Source: Gracilariopsis chorda
Taxonomy: Eukaryota; Rhodophyta; Florideophyceae; Gracilariales; Gracilariaceae
Assembly (NCBI GenBank): GCA_003194525.1
Contig: NBIV01000622.1
Coordinates: forward strand, 1-23,097
Reading direction: 5' to 3'
Length of the DNA stretch: 23,097 nt
In this document: positions 10,001 to 17,347 of the stretch, piece by piece
Layout of the letters: each line of letters starts with the position of its first letter
Position numbering within the stretch: position 1 is the first letter of the stretch
Notes under the pieces: generated by a model
Told to the model about the DNA's origin: nothing
The model's database searches: none
The model's input: only the letters and a program-made list of their open reading frames with translations
Made by a program: the position numbers and the translations under genes

Positions 10001-11205
10001 CCCAAACCATTCCGATATCAATATGAATTGCATCACGTCCGCTTGAACTCTGACCATTCTCAAAGTTCAGAAATCTTTTGGGACATCGTGAAAGTACTCG
10101 CTTGTCAAGAAAGTTTGCATCCCCTTTCAACCATCGCATAGTTGCCATTGTAGCAATATGCAGAAATCCGATGGCGATATAGTCAGCAGGAGACAAAGGA
10201 ACGGACTCATCCATGATGGAAATTGCATCCCGCATGGTATCCAGGTTCGCGGTCTCAACGACGCAAAGTGCGGTTTGCAAAGCTTTCTCTCTTTCTTTTT
10301 CATCCCGAACAACAAAGACTTTCGTAGCATTACAAAACAACTGTGCCATTCATCAGTCTTCATCGCAACGGCAACGCTAGTTTGCGGAGAGAGCGAAGCA
10401 GGCTTGACTGATACACCCTGCACAACCCAAGCTTTGAGAAACATTTGAGCAATGACTTCGCCCAGTCCTAAGTCCGCCAAAATGGAATTAGTGGTTTCTG
10501 GGCATGCGTTTATTGCGGCTATAGCAAAATTTGCAAGAGCAGCAACATCTGATGGGGATCTACCACACACTGAAATCATTATGGATAGCAAGCGCCTTGT
10601 GGCAGTTGGCATGCCTCGTAGGGCCAAGGCAGTTGTAGGGGCTGGGTAGTGATTTTGCATAGCAGCTGTCACTGCACGTCGCACAGGTGGGAATTGCAAT
10701 CGTCTTGCATACGGTCTCAAAAGAAGTGAGGCGAATATATGAATATCGAGCCAGTCCAGCCGTGGGTGCGTAAGTATGTATTTCGTTATAGGGTGCTTGG
10801 GATTGCAAAGATCGCACAAAGCTGCTGAGAGCACGGGGAGAATGTCGTCCTTTCGAGACAGACCTTCTCGCCGGGTGTTTGCACTCCATAGACCTCGACG
10901 GCCGCTAGTGCGCACAAGCGATCTGACAACGGCCGGGAAATCCTTTTCGTCGACGACGGATAACGCATATTGCTGGGTGAAGCGAATTTGGTGTCGATGA
11001 GAGTTTGAGAGTGGTAGCGATGCTAGTGTTGCGAGCATTGGGACAAGCAGCGTACGATCGGCTGCGAGCAATTCAGACAGATTCTCAACAGCGTCATGAA
11101 TTACGGATGCATCGTTGGGAAGAATGTCGGGTAGGTGAGACACAGTCTGATGGGGATGGATTTGTTCTCTCTGGAGCGATAATGTTTTAAAATTGATGTG
11201 GTTGT
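7041..11205 (-). pseudogene. FANCD2: FANCD2 homologue, 5'-truncated, with many stops and shifts
   Basis: FANCD2 clamps DNA with FANCI in interstrand crosslink repair. The helical-repeat protein is recognisable from HLPDILPNDAS and LLAADRTLLVPMLATLASL (about 11130-11030; human SLPEILGD and ENTSLTVPILDVLSSL), through KDFPAVVRSLV and YIAIGFLHIATMATMRW, to LVPVVCVALYRAVDYE, MKILSNFLERLLEIDRM (about 9620) and a C-terminal helical and acidic tail (FKLIPKLVSSSENALQSVK, about 7350). It starts near human residue 195; the N-terminal region is not found upstream, and no ATG heads the frame. Lesions include a frameshift near 10350, in-frame TGA near 9391, TAA near 9050 and 8961, TAG near 8741, TGA near 8480, and shifts near 8750 and 7750. 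The lysine monoubiquitinated in vertebrates aligns by eye to isoleucine. It runs into the NB-ARC remnant near 7040; that border is approximate. Confidence 0.85.
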
Positions 11206-11655
11206 AACTTTTGTATACTTATTCGGTTAGAGAGTTTTGGACTCTTTTTCCGCGAGAGTTTGAGAAATATTAGTTTTGAATCTTTCATATGCGATCAAGT
11301 CTCTTAAAATACTTGTTTCTGCCGAACAAGAAGAACTGTTTGTATTGTTAGGGTATGCATTGTTTTTGTGGTTGATTTTGTCTCCGATGTCGAAGCTCAT
11401 AATGAGAGATCAGGAAATTGTAGTTAAGAGCCACGTTCAAATTGGAGTCTTCACGATAGAGTCTTACAAAGTACCTCTTCGGAATCCAATCTTATTGTTG
11501 AAATGCTTGCGCAAACGGTGAGCTGGAGAGCACTATCGGGGTGTTTCAGACTTGTTGGAAGCGTTATACGTTTGTTTGAGATATGTGTTCACCTGTGCGT
11601 TTGTACAAATTCAAGGTCAAAGCGCACTGACGGAGGCAAAGTCAAGCTGTGCTAA
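11206..11655. other. AT-rich stretch without a confident gene
   Basis: A + frame of about 80 codons is open at 11276-11521, but it begins with TTG and shows no motif or codon character. The minus strand here should hold the N-terminal part of FANCD2 if that gene were complete, and I find nothing resembling it. A TAA lies in the FANCD2 frame just upstream of the last recognisable codons, near 11208. Confidence 0.4.
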
Positions 11656-11797
11656 CGAGAAATTCCGCCTCTTTGGGCTGCGAAATGGAGGAATTCCTCC
11701 AATTTCGGGGCCCAAAAGGGAGGAATTCCTCCAATTTCGGGGCTCAAAACGGAGGAATTCCTCTAATCTAGCAAAGCAAAAATGAAGGAATTCCTCA
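11656..11797 (+). repeat. array of palindromes spaced 32-33 bp
   Basis: The 14-bp palindrome GGAGGAATTCCTCC occurs at 11687-11700 and 11719-11732, with slightly worn copies at 11751-11764 (last base changed) and 11784-11797 (GAAGGAATTCCTCA). A more degenerate copy begins near 11656 (GAGAAATTCCGCC). Spacings are 32, 32 and 33 bp. The units between palindromes share CAATTTCGGGG and a CAAAA tract, so whole units were duplicated. Thirty-two bp is about three helical turns, which would place every palindrome on one face of the DNA. Confidence 0.88.
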
Positions 11798-11960
11798 AAT
11801 CCGGCGACAGCAATGCGGAGCACGCACAAGTAGGGGAAACACATCTGGCCCTCATGATTCAGGGCGATAATGCCGCCAATCTGTACGCGGCTATGCGCAC
11901 ACATACCGTCATATAACAATTGAGGAACGAGAAAGTAATTTTTATGAGCAATTACAAGAA

Positions 11961-12558
11961 GTGGACAAACGCGCCGTATCGTCGTCTACCGGACTTCGAC
12001 GTGCTTGCCGCGTCTTCTATACCCGCACCTGTCAACTTCTCGATGTTGTAATCGCACTCTCATTGTCTTCGATACCTCTTCGCACTCCTGACTTTATGGA
12101 TCTCAAAAAGCTCAGCCGAAGTGGGACACACACAGTGGACATGGAAGGGGTCATCCATGCCGTTCCACCATACGACAACCCCAACATCTGCCCCTCTCAT
12201 AGTGACCTATGGCGACAACCCGAAAACCCTCCGGTTAGCCACCCGCCCACACATGAGAAAGATCGTTCTTCGTCTTCGCGTTCCTTCTGGAGCACTGTCA
12301 TGGACTTTCCTCCGTCAACCTTCTCGTCGGCAAGCACTCTGCGCACTGCGGTTACATCCGTCAGCTCTCAACTTAATTACATGCCACGGGCCACGCCGTC
12401 AAGCAACACTGAGCGCGAAATGGTTCAATGTGACTGTACCGAGAGTGAAGAGAAGCCTCAAGCGTCCTCCACTCAGTTTGGTTCTGCTTGAACCCACAAT
12501 AATCGTCTGCGCGAAGAGTGGCATCGCAGAGCGCTTCTATGTCTCTCCAGGAGTTTGA
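11961..12558 (+). CDS. two overlapping open frames, unrecognised, perhaps a broken gene
   Basis: Two + frames overlap: one runs from 11961 to 12491 and another from 12121 to 12558. The most protein-like parts alternate between them: MDLKKLSRSGTHTVDMEGV and VIHAVPPYDNPNIC in the first, then LIVTYGDNPKTLRLATR and KIVLRLRVPSGALSW in the second. This would fit one gene with a shift near 12200. I recognise no family. Both frames end before the UBA-like gene, which is convergent on the minus strand. Confidence 0.25.
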
Positions 12559-12567
12559 ACAGCGAAA

Positions 12568-13740
12568 CTACTTCCTCAACAAATCAACTGCCACCACCAT
12601 GTCACCTCCAGCCGCCGTGAGCACCGTCACAGAATCTTCAAACTTTATTGCGATCTCCACCAGCTGCTGCAACTTGCGCTCGTCACTCACTGCCTCAACA
12701 GCAACACTTGCCGTGCTCCCCACACCACTTACACCACCGCCGCCATCACTTCGTGTACCAACTACCGATGGTAAGTCCCGAACACTCTCCCTCATATATA
12801 GAATACAAATGCACCATATCTGTCTTCTTTTTCGAAGTCGGTATGAAATCCATGGCTGGCATTGGTCGTGAAAGAAGCTGCTCCATCTTTCCCACAAACA
12901 GCTCAGCAACTACCTCCCCGATGCGTTCTCTTTGAGCGTTCAAAACGTCATAAAACACAAATCCTTCCACTTGGACGCCTTTTTGTGCCTGGTCAGTTTC
13001 GACAACCTGTTCGCCAAACGCTTGGATCTCTTACGCAAGTTCTCTAATCCATGTAGTGTCATCCAACCGTCCCTCCCGGACAACTAGGATCATGTTTCCC
13101 TCCAATATGTTCGCCCCTGCAAACTGCAATCCACTCAAGTCCGAGACTGGACGTTCCGTTACAACTGAACCAGAGTTTTAACCGCTTTATCGAGTGATAC
13201 GCAGTTCTCGTGATCACGAGCGCGATTTTTGTCTTCGCTCTTCAGCTGTTCTGGTATTGAACCACTTGGAGCAGGTCCTCTGCCTTGTGGGAGAGCGTTA
13301 ATGAAGACAGGAATTGGGTCTGATACGCGATGGGCTTCTGGGTTTGCCATTCGAACTGGTGCTGGCGACCGTCCACGAGAACTAGGACGAGCCTCAAACG
13401 GCAAATATGATCCAGAGAGAGACATACGTAGCAGTGTCCCAAGTGATTCGGAGGTTGGTGGCGCAAACCTTTCAGGTGCTTCTTCTCTTCGGAAGACAGA
13501 AGAGGTTTCCCTCTCTCGAGAAAGATTAGACGAAAACTCTTGTGCATCTTGGCCTTCTTCATTTTCCGAATCATCAACATAATGGTACTCAACAGTGATA
13601 TTCCCCGTAAGGATGGCCCCCGCACGCTCACATCTGTTATTCCTCGGAATTTGATCATCATCATCCAAATACGAAACCTCTGAGCTACCTGAAGCCGTAT
13701 CAAGAAACCTTTCAGTAACACAATTTGCAATCGCAACCAT
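12568..13740 (-). pseudogene. disordered N-terminus plus C-terminal UBA-like segment
   Basis: An ATG at 13740-13738 starts a frame of 193 codons, acidic and Ser/Arg/Pro-rich, probably disordered (VSYLDDDDQIPRNN). Near 13159 the frame shifts and continues VTERPVSDLSGLQFAG, then an in-frame TAA (about 13033), then EGFVFYDVLNAQRERIG and ELFVGKMEQLLSRPM. Another shift near 12790 leads through a Gly/Ser/Val linker to KLQQLVEIAIKFEDSV and LTAAGGDMVVAVDLLRK, then TAG. That last block has the UBA pattern (LVEMGF, then AxxGGDxxxAVxLL), although the usual GF turn is AI here. UBA domains bind ubiquitin, so an adaptor role would fit. The rest is unrecognised. The three open pieces are assigned to one gene on strand, order and spacing only. 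Confidence 0.45.
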
Positions 13741-13912
13741 GACGGTATCCAGATACTACGTTGAGTGAAACGTAATTACCAAAGCTATAAGTTAAGGTTA
13801 ATATTTGTGTCCGGTGTTACTGGTCTCCATATCTGCTCCATAAATCGTTTCGTTGCAACCGGAGTAACACCGTAGTCATACATGATAACAGCGATTTCTG
13901 CGAATTCCCTGT

Positions 13913-14559
13913 TTGTCAGTTGCAGTGGTAACTTCACATATTCGAAACACATACGACTCCTTCGTATCGGACTTTGACAATCTCCCGACGTCAAAACTCA
14001 GACAATCTCTGAGATACTCAAGTTTGCAGGCAAATCAATTGCCGAATATTGGTCAAGTGATCAAAGACATTGTCCATCATGCACAAAGTGGGAACAAGGA
14101 TGTTTCATTTCTTCGCGTGGAAATTCTTTCAGCCCTGCAGAAAGACGGAATATTGTCGGAGCAACAGCTAGATGATGTCGCCATGCTCATAGAAGAAGGT
14201 CCTATGATGTCCTTTCACCGACAAGCTTCGTACCCCGATCACTTTCTCAACTTGTGCCTCCAAGTGAATCTCTGGAAAGCCCTGCCCAACGTCTTCTCCT
14301 TGCTTTGTGCTCTAAGTCTGCGAACACGCATAGAGAGGCTGTGCATGCCCTGGCAGCCGCAGCAAGAATAGAAGCGGATAAGGAAATTGTGGATGTAGAG
14401 GCCATTTCAGGAATTGCGAGCTGTGGGACTTCAGGAACAAAACTGCGAGTGTTACGATCAATGATGAGCACAAGTTTGCCAAACGACCTTGCAAGGAGCC
14501 TGATGAAGATAGACACATCAGTTTCGAAGCACTTCGAAGTTACAAAATCTGTGCTATGA
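13913..14559 (+). pseudogene. unrecognised helical protein, one frameshift
   Basis: A + frame reads a helical protein from about 13930 (SFVSDFDNLPTSKLRQS, QVIKDIVHHAQSGNKD, VSFLRVEILSALQKDGI). Near 14245 similarity in character passes to the next frame (ESPAQRLLLALCSKSA, REAVHALAAAARIEAD, LRVLRSMMSTSLPNDLA), which ends at 14559. The upstream end has no ATG. A short minus-strand frame (13785-13994) overlaps it and is an alternative reading. The block around NKDVSFLRVEILSAL loosely resembles part of NELF-B, but by eye this is too weak to name it. It converges on the minus-strand gene below, with about 20 bp of overlap. Confidence 0.35.
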
Positions 14560-14965
14560 AGCGACAAGCAGTGTGTAAGAAGGTTTGATTGGCGAAGTTT
14601 GGTCGCAAGGTGGTACAGAAAAAGCGGATGAAATGGGGGCTTAAGTATGGGAAAACGTGAGGGAAACGGGCTTCCAAGAGTTGGGTCAAAGACGAGATAG
14701 CGGTTTCTTGTACACTGCGATCCCGTTTGTTTAGTGCGACTTCCATCTGTTTTCTTGTGCGGTCAATGAGCTCGGCTTGGGAGACCTTGCTCCATCGAGG
14801 AGCGCGTTTGCGTCCAGCTTGATATACTGGACTTGTAGCGGTTATAGTTATGAAATGAGAGTTGTTGAACTTGTGGTCGGAGCGAGCGGCTTTGGGAGTG
14901 TGGTTCCGGACCAGGTCGTGTTGTTGTACAGAGTTGGGACTGACTTGGGAACTATAGGCACTCAT
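14540..14965 (-). CDS. unrecognised 141-residue protein, helical C-terminal half
   Basis: The frame starts at ATG 14965-14963 (MSAYSSQVSPNSVQQ). The first 50 residues are polar. The rest is basic and helical: RKRAPRWSKVSQAELIDR, RKQMEVALNKRDRSVQE, then AISSLTQLLEARFPHVF. The same frame is open further upstream, to an ATG at 15190, except for one TAA just before the chosen start. That upstream part (MVRFPNSPSVYQLATAL) may therefore be 5' leader, or the front of a gene broken by a stop. No family recognised. It is one of the few frames here with no internal lesion once started at 14965. Confidence 0.4.
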   Translation of the reverse strand: MSAYSSQVSPNSVQQHDLVRNHTPKAARSDHKFNNSHFITITATSPVYQAGRKRAPRWSKVSQAELIDRTRKQMEVALNKRDRSVQETAISSLTQLLEARFPHVFPYLSPHFIRFFCTTLRPNFANQTFLHTACRFIAQIL

Positions 14966-15190
14966 GACCAATAGTTAGTGTAGTTTGGGAGTAACAGGTA
15001 ATAGATAAGTAGTTCGGGGTAAACGGGAGAAGCTGAAGTGAAAACCCTGATGTGAGTTGTAACAAAAACGCATGGAGCGAAAGAATAGGTATCTTAAGTG
15101 AGGTGCTCGGATTTTATGTAGTCGATAAAAGAGCTGAACGAGCGCGGTGGCGAGCTGGTACACGCTGGGGGAATTGGGGAACCGCACCAT

Positions 15191-15579
15191 GGCTACCCAA
15201 AGGGAACACGCGTTGATGGGCAGATCAAGCGCATGAATTGTGAGGTGGGGTAAGGGTTAACCCTTACCTCAGAAGGTACCGAAGGTAGTTCAAGCCTCCG
15301 GTTCGCGCTCCCGGTGGTAGATCTTCGCAGGGTCAGCGTTCTGCAACTAGGTTTAGCTGACGCTGTTAGTTTCTGTAGAGTGCTCTAAATACGAAGAGTC
15401 AAGTTCTCTACCTCCCACGAGGCCAGTGGTGGTGGTGGTAGTGGGAGGCTTTCGAAAGTTGAGCAAAAAAAGCAAGTCACGTTCGCGTAACTTGTTTACT
15501 CTGTACCGTTGCAAGAGCAAGAGTGGTACGGGTTAAGTTGGGCTGTGTCGACAGCAGTGAAGCTCGGTCGGCTAGCCTT
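15191..15579. other. intergenic stretch
   Basis: No gene is apparent on either strand. It holds a 20-bp perfect palindrome (15249-15268) and a GGT/GGTAGT-rich patch near 15425-15450. A + frame of 88 codons at 15509-15775 is most likely the shadow of the minus-strand gene that begins at 16657. Confidence 0.4.
15249..15268. repeat. 20-bp perfect palindrome
   Basis: GGTAAGGGTTAACCCTTACC reads the same on both strands, with a GTTAAC centre. It lies 60-80 bp upstream of the minus-strand ATG at 15190 and has no T tract, so it resembles a dimer-binding site more than a terminator. The GGGTTAACCC core is reminiscent of telomere-type repeats, but only one head-to-head unit is present. Confidence 0.85.
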
Positions 15580-16657
15580 TTACCCAGTATCTAACATGGA
15601 TACTGAGCTAAGCCTTGAACACTCCTCAATTTCAGCTACAAACGTCGCCACGTCATCAAGACGCATGCGCGCGATGTTACCGCCGTCTCCCAGAATCACC
15701 ATTCTCCACACCCGTCTCCTCAATCCATTTCTCATACTGTTCTGTGGTAAAAACCGGCTCAATATCGGACGGTAAACAACGAAAGCGAGGAAGTCGTACC
15801 GCTACAAAATAAACATCCGGTCTTGCACTCAACCCCAAATGTGGCGAAGCCACCAGATAACCTACACCTGTTTCACCCAATTGCTTCTGAAACACGGTGG
15901 GTAATGCTCGAATACATTCGAACTGGATTTGAAACTGTCGAGCGCGACTTGATACCGAAGTGATCAAATCCCAGTCAGTACGACGAAGTTGTCGTTCGTA
16001 CAGACTACAATCTGCCATACGTTGCTTATGATTGGTGACAGGTTGCAATGCTGCTTCAAACACACGTTGTGGGTGTAGTCGTGGTACATGATGATTCAGC
16101 TGAGACACAGGCTATATACTTTCACGTAACAGCGCATCAGATTGCTCAAACAACGCGTTCACACTGGAGCGTCGTAGATTTGCCTGATTTATCGCGGCGG
16201 GAATCAGTTCGGGCGGCATGAAAAGTGGGTCCTTCACACGCTTATAGTGCTTAGGGACGTGTTCTGCAATGGTGGCCAGAAACGTACTATGATCGACATC
16301 AACCAGCGGCCGATGGAACGGTAAAACGCCATCCGGAAGCATCTATACGTCCGTAAGATCATCACCGCTATCAGAGCAAGACGATACTGAACACACGGGA
16401 TTGACGGCACGTTCCAGTGGAGATGTACCAATCACAACATGCTTTACATCACGTTTGAGCCCGGCTGCGGCATACGGACGGAGCGGTGCGGGATTATCGG
16501 GCGCGAGCTCGACGACGTGTTCACGAGCGGCGGTAAACGATTGACAAAGTAGATGACCCTCCGCAGGAGGCGCGGTCAAAGACGGGGTCTCACCGACAGA
16601 CAATAACGCAGCTGCTAGCGCAAAATCCGCTGCGCGCTGGGATCTGGGTGGGTTCAT
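15580..16657 (-). pseudogene. unrecognised 360-codon gene with two in-frame TAG and one shift
   Basis: From ATG 16657 one minus-strand frame runs to 15677, interrupted only by TAG at 16345-16343 (directly followed by ATG) and TAG at 16111-16109. It reads MNPPRSQRAADFALAAALL, then LPDGVLPFHRPLVDVDHST, NALFEQSDALLRESI, QLNHHVPRLHPQRVFEAAL, ERQLRRTDWDLITSVSS, VGYLVASPHLGLSARPDVY and FTTEQYEKWIEETGV. Near 15710 the coding character moves to the neighbouring frame (MVILGDGGNIARMRLDD, VATFVAEIEECSRLSS), which ends at a stop at 15580. I recognise no family. The fact that all pieces share one frame argues that the TAGs interrupt a single gene. It is divergent from the + frame that starts at 16740. 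Confidence 0.5.
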
Positions 16658-16692
16658 ATTGGCGGAGGATATTTGTGATGTAGTTCAGCGTC

Positions 16693-16735
16693 CCAAGTGA
16701 TTGAAAACTATATCGGTGGTGTGGTTTTCACTTGG
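16693..16735. repeat. imperfect inverted repeat between divergent genes
   Basis: CCAAGTG (16693-16699) plus AAAAC (16704-16708) pairs with GTTTTCACTTGG (16724-16735), leaving a 4-base bulge and a 15-base loop. It occupies the gap of about 80 bp between the divergent starts at 16657 and 16740. It could therefore be a shared regulatory site or a hairpin in one leader. No conserved motif is claimed. Confidence 0.5.
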
Positions 16736-16739
16736 AGTG

Positions 16740-17144
16740 ATGTATGTACGCTATGCCGTGGCGCATGTTTACGACCGGCGTACGGAGCGCGTGGCCGGGT
16801 CAGTGGCGGATAAATTGGTGATTGTGGCGAGTCCGAAGCTGGGAGTGCGTTCCTTGCGAGGAGTAATGGCGATTGCACATGCGCTGTCGTTCCACACTGC
16901 GAAGCAATTGCTCTTGTGTGAGATTATTTCATCTCTGCGTGCATTTTGTGACAATGACTTCATGGTGAACTACGGAACAGCCGCTGTGGATGCGCACGTG
17001 AAAGAATTGACGGGCAATAAGCCAGTTTGTGTTCCGGGCGAGAATGCGCAAACGAAGACGGTCAAGCAGAATACGTATGGCTGCACCGAATACCACCAGC
17101 TCGCGCTCCGCGTATTGCATCGCTGCGAGTGCAACTGCACGTGA
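16740..17144 (+). CDS. unrecognised 134-residue protein
   Basis: The frame starts at ATG 16740 and ends at TGA 17142-17144 with no lesion. It is rich in Val and Ala encoded by G-ending codons, and reads VAHVYDRRTERVAGSVA, KLVIVASPKLGVRSLRGV, AKQLLLCEIISSLRAFCD and VDAHVKELTGNKPVC, ending in a Cys-rich tail (HRCECNC). This suggests a compact mixed alpha/beta protein. I recognise no family and see no signal peptide. A minus-strand frame (17219-16929) overlaps it but looks less protein-like. It is divergent from the gene at 16657, with which it may share a control region. Confidence 0.4.
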   Translation: MYVRYAVAHVYDRRTERVAGSVADKLVIVASPKLGVRSLRGVMAIAHALSFHTAKQLLLCEIISSLRAFCDNDFMVNYGTAAVDAHVKELTGNKPVCVPGENAQTKTVKQNTYGCTEYHQLALRVLHRCECNCT

Positions 17145-17347
17145 AAATCGGCTCGTGATAGTGGCAAACCAGCGCCTAATGCCAAGCACATGTGTCGGTT
17201 GCAGTACTTGCACTGACAAACCTTGCGCTGACGGGAGGGTTAGCGGTCTAATCCTTTAACCGTTCCCTTTACCAATGAAAGCCGGCAGCAAGGCCAATGA
17301 GAGAGCTTGAGTGCTGAAGAATTGGCAGAAATATTACATTTTTTGTC

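Noticed and set aside
11276..11521. 81-codon + frame upstream of FANCD2
   Set aside because: It starts with TTG, has no motif and lies in AT-rich DNA where such a frame can occur by chance.
11656..11797. CRISPR-like array
   Set aside because: Units are spaced by 32 bp, but the sequence between palindromes is itself repeated rather than unique, there are only four or five worn units, and the setting is eukaryotic with no cas genes.
13785..13994. Minus frame (EFAEIAVIMYDYGVTP and following) as a separate gene
   Set aside because: It overlaps the better supported + frame, has no ATG in a good position and is short. It is kept only as an alternative reading.
13913..14559. Naming the + strand helical protein NELF-B
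   Set aside because: Only one block of about 50 residues looks similar by eye; the rest does not align, so the name would be unsupported.
15275..15350. tRNA gene suggested by GGTTCGCGCTC and GGTGGTAG near 15300-15320
   Set aside because: The B-box-like match is imperfect, no A box or cloverleaf stems can be paired at the right distances, and no acceptor arm is visible.
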